The notes: generated from the letters alone by a model not told the origin. 63,343 nt of DNA from CAZEGV01 sp964511645 (GCA_964511645.1 CAZEGV010000006.1:1-63343), one strand, 5' to 3'; numbered from the stretch's first letter, positions 28,509 to 37,973 are shown. Numbers and translations are program-made.

Positions 28509-30230
28509 ATGCAGATTTTAAGCGATCAAGAAGTACACAGAAGAGAAGAACGTGAGGAGTTGATGAAAATGGGATTGAATCCTTACCCATCAGAATCGTT
28601 TAAAATTAACACAAACTCTAAAGATATTTTAGAACATTTTGATAGCACTCCAGACGATTATCAAGAAATATCCCTAGCAGGTAGGTTGATGAGTCGTAGG
28701 ATACAAGGAAAAGCATCGTTCGCAGAAATCCAAGATGCTAATGGACGAATTCAGATTTACATCAATCGAGATGAAGTTTGTCCAGAGGAAGATAAAACAC
28801 ATTACAACACTGTTTGGAAAAAGTTATTAGATATTGGTGATATAATAGGGGTAAAGGGACATGTGTTCACTACCAAAGTAGGGGAAATAACGATTCACGT
28901 TAAGGAATTAACTTTGCTTACTAAGTCATTAAAACCATTGCCACTCCCCAAAACAGATAAAGACGGAAACGTCCACGATGCATTCACCGACCCAGAGCAA
29001 CGCTATCGCCAGCGCTATGTAGATTTGATTGTAAACCCACAGGTCAAAGATGCTTTTGTAGCTCGTACCAAAATGGTGCAAGTAATGCGTAACTATCTTG
29101 TAAGTCGAGATTTTATGGAAGTAGAAACTCCTGTTTTACAGCCACTGTATGGAGGAGCAGCGGCAAGACCCTTTAAGACACATCATAACACTTTAGATAT
29201 GCCGCTATATTTACGTATAGCAAATGAATTATACCTTAAAAGATTGATTGTAGGCGGATTTGATAGAGTTTTTGAGTTTGCAAAAGATTTCAGAAATGAA
29301 GGGATGTCAAGGTTTCATAATCCAGAATTTACACAAGTAGAGTTGTACGCAGCTTACCGTGATTATAAATGGATAATGAACTTAGTAGAAGAAATGGTTG
29401 AAAAAGTAGCCATAGAATTACATGGTACAACTATGGTCAAGGTGGGAGAGAATGAGATTAATTTTCAACGTCCATGGAAGAGGTATACAATGTTTGAAGC
29501 GATAGAACATTTCACAGGTGTCGATATTTCTAAAATGAAGGAAGAAGAGCTTCGAGAAACAGCACAAAAACTAGAAGTACCAATAGACCCAACAATGGGT
29601 TATGGTAAATTGATAGATGAGATTTTTGGAGAAAAATGTGAACCTAAACTTATTCAACCAACATTTATTACAGATTATCCCGTAGAGATGTCACCTTTGG
29701 CAAAACGTCATGCAGATAATGATGCTTTTGTAGAAAGATTTGAAGCCATTTGTAATGGGAAAGAAATTTGTAACGCATTTTCGGAATTAAATGATCCAAT
29801 AGATCAGCGTCAAAGATTTGAGGACCAACTTAAGCTTAAGGATAAAGGAGATGACGAGGCAATGGTGTTGGATGAAGACTTTTTAAGAGCGTTAGAATAT
29901 GGTATGCCACCAACAGCAGGTTTAGGAATAGGGATTGATAGACTGGCAATGATAATGACCAATTCTAACTCTATTCAAGATGTTTTGTTCTTCCCTCAAA
30001 TGAAACCAGAAAAGAAAATTTCTTTAGCTTCAGAAGCCGACTATATAGCGGAAGGTGTGCCCTCAGAATGGATTCCTGTTTTACAAAAAGCTGGTATAGT
30101 ATTAATATCTCACCTCAAAGAAACCAACTCGAATAAATTATTTAACGACTTAGGTGGATTGCGTAAAAAGATGAAACTTCAAAACTTAAAAATGCCAACA
30201 AAAGAAGAGGTAGAAGCTTGGGTAAGTTAA
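28509..30230 (+). CDS. lysS: Lysyl-tRNA synthetase, class II, with C-terminal extension
   Basis: The 573-residue cytoplasmic enzyme charges tRNA-Lys. An N-terminal OB-fold anticodon domain (SLAGRLMSRRIQGKASFAEI) is followed by the class II core: motif 2 DFRNEGMSRFHNPEFTQVE and motif 3 GLGIGIDRLAMIMTNS. After motif 3 comes a roughly 70-residue extension (SEADYIAEGVPSEWIPVLQKAG...KKMKLQNLKMPTKEEVEAWV), found in Bacteroidota LysS and not in the 505-residue E. coli form. It appears to have its own promoter, and its 3' gap contains a REP-like repeat. Confidence 0.97.
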   Translation: MQILSDQEVHRREEREELMKMGLNPYPSESFKINTNSKDILEHFDSTPDDYQEISLAGRLMSRRIQGKASFAEIQDANGRIQIYINRDEVCPEEDKTHYNTVWKKLLDIGDIIGVKGHVFTTKVGEITIHVKELTLLTKSLKPLPLPKTDKDGNVHDAFTDPEQRYRQRYVDLIVNPQVKDAFVARTKMVQVMRNYLVSRDFMEVETPVLQPLYGGAAARPFKTHHNTLDMPLYLRIANELYLKRLIVGGFDRVFEFAKDFRNEGMSRFHNPEFTQVELYAAYRDYKWIMNLVEEMVEKVAIELHGTTMVKVGENEINFQRPWKRYTMFEAIEHFTGVDISKMKEEELRETAQKLEVPIDPTMGYGKLIDEIFGEKCEPKLIQPTFITDYPVEMSPLAKRHADNDAFVERFEAICNGKEICNAFSELNDPIDQRQRFEDQLKLKDKGDDEAMVLDEDFLRALEYGMPPTAGLGIGIDRLAMIMTNSNSIQDVLFFPQMKPEKKISLASEADYIAEGVPSEWIPVLQKAGIVLISHLKETNSNKLFNDLGGLRKKMKLQNLKMPTKEEVEAWVS

Positions 30231-30254
30231 AGGGTTATAAAAAATAAGGAGACC

Positions 30255-30370
30255 CCCCACTCGCCAAAAATGCGAACTTGTGGGATTGAGCTATCCGTCC
30301 CCAATCTCTCTGATAAAAAATTCCCACTATTACTCTGTCACTGATAGACATCTAAGTCGCAGTTTTGTTG
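30255..30370 (-). repeat. REP-like dispersed intergenic repeat, copy R3
   Basis: ACCCCCCACTCGCCAAAAAT and GAGCTATCCGTCCCCAATC match the copy at 57920 closely. The central hairpin and right flank are degraded, ending in GACATCTAAGTC as in copy R2. Confidence 0.65.
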
Positions 30371-30398
30371 CGTTTTAAGTACCTACTGTATTTATAAA

Positions 30399-30617
30399 CT
30401 AAGAAATAGTTTTTAGGTACAAATGTTCTACCTTATCTCTTGCCCATTGTGTAGTTCTCAAAAACTTAAGACTAGAATTGATTGAAGGGTCATGATTAAA
30501 ACACCTGATGTTAATTCTATAACCTAGTTCTTCCCATCCATACTCTTGAACTAATAGCTCTAGCATATCTTTTAGCTTTATACCGTGAAGAGGGTTATTT
30601 GTCTGTTCGTTAGTCAT
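30399..30617 (-). CDS. VF530-family small DNA-binding-like protein (DUF2132)
   Basis: The 72-residue product has the family pattern NNPLHGIKLKDMLELLVQEYGWEELGYRINIRCFNHDPSINSSLKFLRTTQWAR, covering nearly the whole protein. The structure of Vibrio VF530 suggests DNA binding, but no physiological role is established. It ends close to the REP-like repeat and sits 10 bp downstream of the MORN-repeat gene on the same strand, so they may be cotranscribed. Confidence 0.88.
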   Translation of the reverse strand: MTNEQTNNPLHGIKLKDMLELLVQEYGWEELGYRINIRCFNHDPSINSSLKFLRTTQWARDKVEHLYLKTIS

Positions 30618-30627
30618 TACTTTTTAT

Positions 30628-32466
30628 TTAAAAAACATATCCAAGACTCCCGCCAAATCTAATGGGGATGTAAAACGCTTTGTTTGCTATTTTATTAAAG
30701 ACTCCACCTTGCTCAGTATTTATATCTGATATAGAGCTTTTGCGATAACCAGCACCCAGTCCAAAGTAAACATCTACCGTGACACCTGGTCCGTGTACAT
30801 CTCTTAAAACTCTGTCTCCAATATAAAGCACATATTCATATGACTCTTGCTTAAGCCTATAAGTTGAACTGGTATTGTTGTTTACCCTATATGTAAGATG
30901 GGAGATCCGAACTCCATGAGCGTAATAATACATCCCAAAAGATTCCTCTTGGTGGTATAATTTTTGTTTCATCGCTATAGCCCAACCTATTTTTGTTATT
31001 TCTCCTTCTCTTACTTTGGCTAGTGATTTGAGCCAAGGAGTTCGGTAAAGCTGAGCTTGGAATTCATAACCTAAGCGTTCCTGCCAATATTTTTCAGCAT
31101 AAAAGATTAATTCGTTATTAGCCAAAATACTTAAAGGGTTTGTACCTAAAATAACTCCGCTGTATTCTCTCAGTCTAGGTTTAAAATGGTATATTTTCTC
31201 TAGGTTTTTCTGAAGACCTGATTTTTTGTTGATGTGTAAATCAGGTAATACAACTTTGCGATTAGTCACAGAGTCTTTTTTAAGAATATTAGGGTTGATT
31301 TCTGGGTCTTTATTATTGTAAACTGTTTTTAACTTTCCGTCAAGTTTCCCTTTTTTATCATAAAATTCCCAGACACCAGTTCTTTCTCCATTATGAAGTT
31401 GCCCTTGCATTTTAACAGTCCCATTTTTATAATACCCTCTATAAAACCCTTCACCTTTACAGTATATACATTCTCCTTCTAACGTTCCATCATCATAATA
31501 ATAAGTCCAAAGACTATCGTAAAGATCTTTTTTAAAAAAACCTTTTATTTTTATTTTTCTACTTGGATAAAATTCAGTGTATTTACCATATCCTTTGTCA
31601 AAATCTCCCTTAGCTTTTACCTCTCCTCCTTCGTGATAGAGATTCCATGCTTTGTCTCTAAATCCATCGGCGTATAAGCCTTGTGCACTAGCACTCCCAT
31701 TTTTATAAAAGTACTTCCACTTACCGTGAGGCTTTCCTTGGTGGTATTCTCCTTCACTAGATACTTCTCCTGATGAGGTGTAAAAGGTCCAAACCCCATT
31801 TTTAACACCACCTACCTCTAATCCTTTTGATTGGATTCCACCAGCTTCGTAGTAATATGTCCAAACACCCTCTGACCAGTTTTTACGGATAGGCCCTTTC
31901 ATTTTAGGATTCCCATTGTGATAATAACCTTTGTAAACACCTTCTCCGTTGTGATATTGGGCACGAGACATCATCAGTCCTTCCTCGTTGTAGGCTGTCC
32001 ATGTGCTGTCTTTTAGCCCATTTTTATAATAACCGTTAGATTTTACTTCTCCTGATTCAAAATATTGAATCACGAATCCATTTTTCTCTTTTCCTTTGTA
32101 ATGATATTTTCCTTTTGGTTTTCCGTTTTCATAGAATAACGTGAAAATTTTAACTCCGTTAGGCAAGACCTCTATATTTTGTCTTTTTTGTTGAGACTCG
32201 TAAAAATAGTGCCAAATACCTACTTGTTCCCCTCCTTGGTATTGTCCTTTTACCTTGACTCCACCTTCATAATAGTACTCAATATATTCTCCAGACAGCT
32301 GTTTGTCTTTGCTGATGTGATATGTTTTTTCTAAACGTTTTTTTTGAAGTGAATCTTGCCCATAATAGACTTTTACTTCCTTTTGTTGGGCAAAAAGGAA
32401 AGTGAATAGGCTTAAAAAAAAGCTCGTTATGATTATTCTCTGTTTCACAAGATAGACAAGTTCCAT
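30628..32466 (-). CDS. MORN/YwqK-type repeat protein, exported
   Basis: I place the start at 32466 (MELVYLVKQRIIITSFFLSLFTFLFAQQ), which gives a clean signal peptide; the frame is open 37 codons further up, to 32577. About fifteen repeats of roughly 23 residues follow in the form G-x-W-x-Y-Y-x-x-x-G-x-x-x-x-x-G-x-Y-x-x-G (for example DSTWTAYNEEGLMMSRAQYHNG). This is the toxin-antitoxin-annotated YwqK/MORN_2 repeat. The last 170 residues are not repeats and look like a beta-barrel or membrane-associated domain (VDVYFGLGAGYRKSSI, PIRFGGSLGYVF). Despite the database name of the repeat, nothing here suggests an antitoxin. The function is unknown, probably at the envelope. Confidence 0.8.
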   Translation of the reverse strand: MELVYLVKQRIIITSFFLSLFTFLFAQQKEVKVYYGQDSLQKKRLEKTYHISKDKQLSGEYIEYYYEGGVKVKGQYQGGEQVGIWHYFYESQQKRQNIEVLPNGVKIFTLFYENGKPKGKYHYKGKEKNGFVIQYFESGEVKSNGYYKNGLKDSTWTAYNEEGLMMSRAQYHNGEGVYKGYYHNGNPKMKGPIRKNWSEGVWTYYYEAGGIQSKGLEVGGVKNGVWTFYTSSGEVSSEGEYHQGKPHGKWKYFYKNGSASAQGLYADGFRDKAWNLYHEGGEVKAKGDFDKGYGKYTEFYPSRKIKIKGFFKKDLYDSLWTYYYDDGTLEGECIYCKGEGFYRGYYKNGTVKMQGQLHNGERTGVWEFYDKKGKLDGKLKTVYNNKDPEINPNILKKDSVTNRKVVLPDLHINKKSGLQKNLEKIYHFKPRLREYSGVILGTNPLSILANNELIFYAEKYWQERLGYEFQAQLYRTPWLKSLAKVREGEITKIGWAIAMKQKLYHQEESFGMYYYAHGVRISHLTYRVNNNTSSTYRLKQESYEYVLYIGDRVLRDVHGPGVTVDVYFGLGAGYRKSSISDINTEQGGVFNKIANKAFYIPIRFGGSLGYVF

Positions 32467-32642
32467 AATTCTTTCTATCAAAGCAATTATCGGACATTTT
32501 TTTATGGTCGAATGATGTTTTGTAACGGTCTTATAATGTGTCAGACATTGTAAAGCTAAGTTTTGTAGTACCCCCAACTATTGGTCTTGTAGTCTGTCTC
32601 TAATCGTAGGCTAAGTAAAACAACCTTATTCAAAAACCAATA

Positions 32643-32676
32643 AAAAACGGAACGTCAAGGATGTTCCGTTTTTGAA
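32643..32676 (-). terminator. Terminator of the sigma/anti-sigma operon
   Basis: The perfect stem AAAAACGGAAC / GTTCCGTTTTT has a 9-base loop and A/T runs on both sides. It is just past the stop of the minus-strand gene at 32687 and could act on either strand. Confidence 0.8.
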
Positions 32677-32686
32677 AACGATTAAT

Positions 32687-33547
32687 TTATAATTCTTCCT
32701 TGAGCTTTGTTATTAGGTGCTTGTCTGTAACTCGGCTATCCTCAAGCGATTTTTTCTTTCTACGGATTTGTAACTCGTAGAAGCTCCCATCATAGTGCAT
32801 AAAAATTTTCTTTTCTTTTGCGTAGTCAATCAATAAATACTCATTACTAGAGAAGTCACCGTAAAGCGTAAGCTTATCATGATAGTAAGAATACTCACGA
32901 TGCTTTGATTGCTCAATTGTTGGTATGATATGGCGTTTGTTAAAGTCAGCCACACCAAGGTTTAGGGTTTCTGTATTTCCATCTAGGTCAATATGTGGTG
33001 CTACGTCTGGCACTATCATATCATCCAAGCCATCGCTAAAGTCTGTTTTAGTGTGATTGTTTAACCCAACTTGTGCATTCTCTTTCTTAACCTTAGTCTG
33101 CTTATTTGTAGTAGTCGAGTTGATTTCTTCCGTAGAAGAGATGACGCTAGTGTTTTCTGTAGTTTTGTTTTCCTCAATAACAACAACTAAGCCTTCCTTA
33201 TCGGTAACAGTGTTGTCCTGCTCTACAACTATAATGCTATTACTAGTGTTAAGCCGATTGTCTTGCTGTTTTTTGAGTCCCACATAAGACAGGGCAATTG
33301 CAAGTATTGCAGCTGTGCCAATCATCCATTTGGTACTACTAGCCATTCCTGCACTTACAGGTATAGCAGCAAGTCTTGATTTAAGTGCTAGATGTCGAGA
33401 AGATTTAATCCCTTCGATAAGCATTTTCTGACGAGCTACTTCAGTTTGAAGTGCGGTGTCGTTTTTCATTGACTCTTCAAAAGCATTAAGCTCTTTAGGT
33501 GAGAGATCACCGTCAATGTAGTTATTTATTTGTTCTAAATTCATCAT
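32687..33547 (-). CDS. Anti-sigma-factor-like membrane protein
   Basis: The 286-residue product begins MMNLEQINNYIDGDLSPKELNAFEESMKNDTALQTEVARQK, the ASD-like N-terminal helical region of anti-sigma proteins without a zinc-finger HxxxCxxC. One membrane segment (about residues 72-92, WMIGTAAILAIALSYVGL) separates it from a Thr/Asn-rich linker and a periplasmic domain. It starts 2 bp after the stop of an ECF sigma gene and should sequester that sigma factor at the membrane. There is no FecR domain, so it is not the TonB-receptor-coupled type. The inducing signal is unknown. Confidence 0.75.
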   Translation of the reverse strand: MMNLEQINNYIDGDLSPKELNAFEESMKNDTALQTEVARQKMLIEGIKSSRHLALKSRLAAIPVSAGMASSTKWMIGTAAILAIALSYVGLKKQQDNRLNTSNSIIVVEQDNTVTDKEGLVVVIEENKTTENTSVISSTEEINSTTTNKQTKVKKENAQVGLNNHTKTDFSDGLDDMIVPDVAPHIDLDGNTETLNLGVADFNKRHIIPTIEQSKHREYSYYHDKLTLYGDFSSNEYLLIDYAKEKKIFMHYDGSFYELQIRRKKKSLEDSRVTDKHLITKLKEEL

Positions 33548-33549
33548 AT

Positions 33550-34101
33550 TTAATCCATGAAATCCGAAGCAGAATATTGGTTAAGCACCACTTTATCTAG
33601 TTCTTTCTTACATTTGTATTTCTTTGTTTTGGCGGTATCTGCATTTGCAAACCCCATTGCCTTTGCTACTTCCTTCATCGACATACCATCAAAATAATAA
33701 AGACTTAATACTTTCTTGCAGACATCATTTAGTGAGTCTACACACTCTCTAATTATTCTGATTTGTTCCTTCTGATCGTGGCTAAAAGCGTTAGGATCAC
33801 TTACCTCTAGTTTGTCACTATTAGGTGAAGTACGTTTTTTTCTTTTTAACTCCTTTAGCCATAAGTTATTACATATAGAATATAAATATGTACTAATCCT
33901 AGAAGTGAGAGTGAAGTCTTCTTTAAGGGCATTTCGCCAAAAAACAATTAATGTCTCTTGGAATATATCCTTGGCTTCATCCTCTGTCCCGCTATTTGTA
34001 AGAACAACTCTCAGTGCTATCTTGAAGTATTTTACATATAAGAAATCTAGCGCTCTTTCATCCCCAGCTTCAATCCTTGCTATTACTTCCTCGTCCTTCA
34101 T
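33550..34101 (-). CDS. ECF RNA polymerase sigma factor
   Basis: The 183-residue protein has sigma region 2 (DERALDFLYVKYFKIALRVV...EDEAKDIFQETLIVFWRN) and region 4 (LNDVCKKVLSLYYFDGMSMKEVAKAMGFANADTAKTKKYKCKKEL) with the helix-turn-helix. There is no region 1 or 3, so it is an extracytoplasmic-function type. It is cotranscribed with the anti-sigma-like gene immediately downstream. Two inverted repeats with GGTA...TACC cores lie 40-90 bp upstream and may mark an autoregulatory or operator site. Confidence 0.92.
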   Translation of the reverse strand: MKDEEVIARIEAGDERALDFLYVKYFKIALRVVLTNSGTEDEAKDIFQETLIVFWRNALKEDFTLTSRISTYLYSICNNLWLKELKRKKRTSPNSDKLEVSDPNAFSHDQKEQIRIIRECVDSLNDVCKKVLSLYYFDGMSMKEVAKAMGFANADTAKTKKYKCKKELDKVVLNQYSASDFMD

Positions 34102-34139
34102 TCCTGCACTTCTTATCCCTGATACTCAATCATACACCA

Positions 34140-34192
34140 AAGGTAACCAGTACCTTATGATTTTTTATAGGTACAAAAAAAGCGTACCTATA
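34140..34192. promoter_or_regulatory. Two GGTA/TACC dyads upstream of the sigma gene
   Basis: AAGGTA-5 bp-TACCTT at 34140-34156 is followed by the perfect 9-bp inverted repeat TATAGGTAC-9 bp-GTACCTATA at 34166-34192. Neither is followed by a T run on either strand, so terminator function is unlikely. A shared core in two adjacent dyads suggests an operator. Confidence 0.45.
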
Positions 34193-34251
34193 TAATCTAA
34201 CGGTTTATCACGTCAAGATGTTATACCTAAACCCTATATTATTACTCAATG

Positions 34252-35583
34252 TTATTGTTCAAACAACATTCTTTGTCCTAAAACAGAATCATTAATATCA
34301 CCATTATGATAAGCCAAATGACCATTTACAAAAGTATGAGTAATGCTATGACTAAATGTAGTATTCTCAAATGGAGACCAAGCACATTTATATAAGATAT
34401 TATCTTTTTTTACAGTATAATCAGCTTTTTTTACTAACACCAAATCCGCCGCATAACCCTCTCTTATGTATCCACGATTTTTCACTCTAAATAATATAGC
34501 AGGATTATGAGCCATTTTCTCCACCAATTTCTCGATACTTATATCACCTTTTTTCACAAACTCAAGCATAACCAATAGAGCATGTTGCACCAATGGTCCT
34601 CCCGAAGGAGCAGTCCAATATTTATTGTTTTTTTCTTCTAAAGTATGTGGAGCATGATCCGTAGCAATCACATCAATTTTATCATCCAGCACTGCCTGAA
34701 ATATCGTTTTTCTATCGGACTCTGTTTTTACAGCAGGATTCCATTTTATATGTGTGCCTTTAGTTTTGTAGTCCTCATCGTTAAACCAAAGATGATGTAC
34801 ACAAGCTTCAGACGTAATTTTTTTTTCTGCCAAAGGAATAGAATTATCAAATAATTCAGTTTCTTTTCCTGTCGAAATATGTAAAATATGCAAACGAGTG
34901 TTGTGTTTTTTAGCCAACTCTACCGCCATCGAAGATGATAAATAACAAGCCTCTTCACTTCTAATAAGCGGATGAGCGGTAATCGGAACATCATTTCCGT
35001 ATTTCTCTTTATAAGCACTAGCATTTTTTCGTATAGTCGCCTCATCCTCACAATGCGTAGCAATAAGCATCTCTACTTTAGAGAAAATATTAGTCAGTGT
35101 TTCCTTATTGTCCACCAACATATTTCCCGTAGAAGACCCCATAAAAACCTTTACTCCACATACATTTTCAGGGTTTGTCTTCAAAACCTCCTCTATATTA
35201 TCATTAGAAGCCCCCATATAAAATGAATAATTTGCCAAAGCATTTTTAGCAGCAATTTGATACTTATCCTCTAGTAATTCTTGTGTAAGTGCTTGAGGAT
35301 TGGTATTAGGCATCTCCATAAAAGAGGTGATTCCACCAGCTACAGCAGCCCTCGATTCCGTGTTTATATTCCCCTTATGTGTAAGCCCAGGCTCTCTAAA
35401 ATGCACTTGGTCATCTATGCAACCAGGGAGTAAATATTTGCCTTTAGCATCAATTATTTCTATATCATTAAGATCAATTGACTCAGCTATTTTTTCTATT
35501 TCACCATTTTTTATTAGTAAATCACTCACTGTAACCATCCCCTCGTTGACAATACTCGCACTTTTAATTAAATATGATTTCAT
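34252..35583 (-). CDS. pyrC: Dihydroorotase / cyclic amidohydrolase
   Basis: The start at 35583 (MKSYLIKSASIVNEG) is preferred; a longer frame to 35622 adds 13 atypical residues. The roughly 443-residue class I type enzyme has zinc-binding PGCIDDQVHFREPGLTHKGN (HxR form), LIATHCEDEATI, LHILHIST and the Asp in VIATDHAPHTLEEKN. The family interconverts carbamoyl-aspartate and dihydroorotate in pyrimidine synthesis. No other pyr genes are adjacent. The 3' neighbour is separated by an inverted-repeat region. Confidence 0.92.
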   Translation of the reverse strand: MKSYLIKSASIVNEGMVTVSDLLIKNGEIEKIAESIDLNDIEIIDAKGKYLLPGCIDDQVHFREPGLTHKGNINTESRAAVAGGITSFMEMPNTNPQALTQELLEDKYQIAAKNALANYSFYMGASNDNIEEVLKTNPENVCGVKVFMGSSTGNMLVDNKETLTNIFSKVEMLIATHCEDEATIRKNASAYKEKYGNDVPITAHPLIRSEEACYLSSSMAVELAKKHNTRLHILHISTGKETELFDNSIPLAEKKITSEACVHHLWFNDEDYKTKGTHIKWNPAVKTESDRKTIFQAVLDDKIDVIATDHAPHTLEEKNNKYWTAPSGGPLVQHALLVMLEFVKKGDISIEKLVEKMAHNPAILFRVKNRGYIREGYAADLVLVKKADYTVKKDNILYKCAWSPFENTTFSHSITHTFVNGHLAYHNGDINDSVLGQRMLFEQ

Positions 35584-35604
35584 AACAATGTTTTTTTTAT
35601 AAAA

Positions 35605-35725
35605 ATTAGGGCGTGCCACCACACGCCGAAAAGGCGAGGTGCTGTCGGGTTTTTTGTTCTCAATCTTCCCGATAAAAAATCGGGAAGGATTTCCACTTCA
35701 GCCCCTCACGCAGCTCATCAACCCT
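35605..35725 (-). repeat. REP-like dispersed intergenic repeat, copy R4
   Basis: GTCGGGTTTTTTGTTCTCAA, the stem CCCGAT-AAAAA-ATCGGG and AAGGATTTCCACTTC give the same flank/stem/flank plan as the copy at 57920, with a matching but not identical stem. An outer hairpin GGCGTGCCACCACACGCC precedes it. Confidence 0.78.
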
Positions 35726-35742
35726 TTCTCTGTCAATAATTA

Positions 35743-36495
35743 TTATTTTTTGCTAGCCAATTTACTAAGTAGGCGTAACATTTCTATGTACAACCATACA
35801 ACAGTTACAAGCAAAGCAAAAGAGCAATACCACTCCATGTATTTAGGAGCACCGTTTTTACTTCCTTTCTCTACCAAATCAAAATCTAGCATAAGATTAA
35901 GTGCAGCAATAGAAACAATGAATATGCTTACCCCAATCCCGATTAAACCATTAGAATGTAAATAAGGAACTTGGATGTCAAAGAAAGACAATACAAGAGA
36001 AACAATATAAACTAAACCGATACCAGCCGTAGCACCAAAAATCATCATCCTAAAGCGATGAGTAACCTTGATTACCTCCGTGCGATACAAAAAAAGCATA
36101 GCGATAAAAACGCTAAAAGTAAGAATGACAGCTTGTAGAGCAATTCCGTTGTACATCGCTTCAAACCTAGCAGATATAATCCCTAAAAACACACCCTCTA
36201 CCAAAGCATACAAAGGAGCAAGGTAAGGAGCCCAGTCTTTTTTGAAAGTAATGATAATGGCTATTACTAAGCCCAAAATAGCACTTCCTATAGAATAAAC
36301 ATTCACATTTCCACCAAGACTCTCCATATTGTTCCATAAGTACAACGAAGCAGCAAAGCTAATCAATAACAAAATCACAGATTTGTTAATAGTGCCCCTG
36401 ACGGTCATTTTTCCACTATCTTCTGCCTGTTTTAAATTTTGAAAAGTCCCTTCTTTTAATGCTGGATTACTCGATTTACTAGAAAATAGCCCCAT
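35743..36495 (-). CDS. Bax inhibitor-1/YccA family membrane protein
   Basis: The 250-residue protein has seven hydrophobic segments from about residue 38 onward. The family-like stretch APLYALVEGVFLGIISARFE...AVILTFSVFIAMLFLYRTEVIKV is followed by a C-terminal FDLVEKGSKNGAPKYMEWYCSFALLVTVVWLYIEMLRLL, whose paired acidic residues correspond to the pH-sensing/calcium-leak aspartates of the BsYetJ group. The expected location is the inner membrane. The bacterial role is not firmly known; calcium flux or control of membrane proteolysis has been proposed for relatives. Confidence 0.9.
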   Translation of the reverse strand: MGLFSSKSSNPALKEGTFQNLKQAEDSGKMTVRGTINKSVILLLISFAASLYLWNNMESLGGNVNVYSIGSAILGLVIAIIITFKKDWAPYLAPLYALVEGVFLGIISARFEAMYNGIALQAVILTFSVFIAMLFLYRTEVIKVTHRFRMMIFGATAGIGLVYIVSLVLSFFDIQVPYLHSNGLIGIGVSIFIVSIAALNLMLDFDLVEKGSKNGAPKYMEWYCSFALLVTVVWLYIEMLRLLSKLASKK

Positions 36496-36602
36496 AGTTT
36501 TTATCTGTTTGGTTCAGAACAATAAAGATAAGCAAAAGATTTGACAGACTGTTAATAGGAAATATTAATTTTTTTTGTTAAGAATTTATATCTTTATGGC
36601 TT

Positions 36603-37865
36603 GTGAAGAATAAAAACTCAAATAACCCTCTTTTTGGATTACATTGGAATGGAAAGCAATTGGCTTATGAACAAGCATTTACTAATCCCAAATATAGATT
36701 AACTGCAAGTAAACCTATTCCCGAAGAAGGCGGTCAAAACCTTTTTGTAGAAGGAGATAATCTTGAAGTACTTAAACTTCTGTTACCTGACTTCGAGAGT
36801 AAAGTAAAACTAATTTATATAGATCCACCTTACAATACGGGGCAAGATTTTGTGTATTCAGATAAGTTTGCGAGCAAAAAACAAAAAGAAGCAACAGATA
36901 GTGCTTATCGACATGAGAATTGGCTAAGCATGATTTATCCTCGTCTAATTTTGGCAACTAAGATGTTAAAAAAAGATGGGCTTATTATGATTTCGATAGA
37001 TGAGTCAGCACAAGCCTATTTACAACTACTTTGCCACGAAGTATTTGGAGAAGATAATTTTATAGGTAATTTTATTTGGGCCAACCGTACTACGCCTAAT
37101 GACGCTAAACTTAACTTCGCTACCGATCATGAGTATATATTAGTCTACGCCAAAGATTCTTCCACTATAAACTTTAAAGGAGTTAAAAAAGATTTATCTA
37201 ACTATAAAAATAAAGATAAAGACCCAAAAGGAGATTGGATTGCAGACAACCCAAGTGCAGCAAGTGGTACAGAAAGTTACCGTTATCCAATTATAAACCC
37301 TTATACCAAAGAAAAGTATTTCCCTCCCAAAGGCAGGTATTGGGCTTTTGCCGAAAGGCGAGTAGCAGAATGGACGAAGTCCAAAAAAATGATTTTTCCA
37401 AAACAAAAAGGAAAACGCTTTTTGTTGAAAAAGTATAAAAAAGACTTAAAAAGTAATTTGAAACCAATGTCTTCTATAATAAAAGATATATTGACTGCCC
37501 AAGGTACTAGAGAACTCAAAGCGATTTATGAAGAAGGAAGCCCTTTTAAATACCCCAAACCAACTGCCTTATTAATAAAATTGTTTGAACAAATAACCAG
37601 TGGAGATGATATCATACTAGATTTTTTCGCAGGCTCAGGTTCTACAGCTCATGCTGTATTGCAACTTAACGCTAAAGACAAAGGGGATAGGCAGTTTATT
37701 TGTGTGCAAAAAGCCGAAAAAACACAACGTAACACAGATGCTTACCGCCAATATGGTTTTGATACCATCTCTGATTTAAGCCTAGATAGAATCAATAGGG
37801 TACTAAAACTGTATAAAAAAGAATTGTCAAATACAGGTTTGAGGGTTTTAAGGTTAAGGAAGTAG
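36603..37865 (+). CDS. Orphan Mod-type (type III-like) DNA adenine methyltransferase
   Basis: The product is 420 residues from a GTG start. This is a beta-class N6-adenine methyltransferase: the catalytic motif IYIDPPYNTGQDFVYSDKF (about residue 72) precedes the AdoMet motif DFFAGSGSTAHAVLQLN (about 340). The layout and the N-terminal WNGKQLAYEQAFTNP match Mod subunits of type III restriction systems, but it is shorter than the usual 550-650 residues. No res helicase/nuclease follows, so it is either an orphan epigenetic methyltransferase or a relic. The target-recognition part between the motifs (about 130-300) determines the unknown target site. A five-codon ATG...TAA micro-ORF (36597-36614) overlaps the GTG. 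Confidence 0.85.
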   Translation: MKNKNSNNPLFGLHWNGKQLAYEQAFTNPKYRLTASKPIPEEGGQNLFVEGDNLEVLKLLLPDFESKVKLIYIDPPYNTGQDFVYSDKFASKKQKEATDSAYRHENWLSMIYPRLILATKMLKKDGLIMISIDESAQAYLQLLCHEVFGEDNFIGNFIWANRTTPNDAKLNFATDHEYILVYAKDSSTINFKGVKKDLSNYKNKDKDPKGDWIADNPSAASGTESYRYPIINPYTKEKYFPPKGRYWAFAERRVAEWTKSKKMIFPKQKGKRFLLKKYKKDLKSNLKPMSSIIKDILTAQGTRELKAIYEEGSPFKYPKPTALLIKLFEQITSGDDIILDFFAGSGSTAHAVLQLNAKDKGDRQFICVQKAEKTQRNTDAYRQYGFDTISDLSLDRINRVLKLYKKELSNTGLRVLRLRK

Positions 37866-37973
37866 TTTGTTAAGAATAAGTCCAATTTTTTGCTTGTAGG
37901 TTTACCCTTATAGTTTAATAAGGATATTTGAATATTTTTTATGTATATTGGTTTTCGGTATAATTTTTATAAG

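Noticed and set aside
30628..32466. Toxin-antitoxin locus based on the YwqK 'antitoxin' repeat name
   Set aside because: The protein is an exported MORN-repeat protein with no toxin partner; the database label is not evidence of function.
36603..37865. Complete type III restriction-modification system
   Set aside because: Only a Mod-like gene is present; no res gene on either side.
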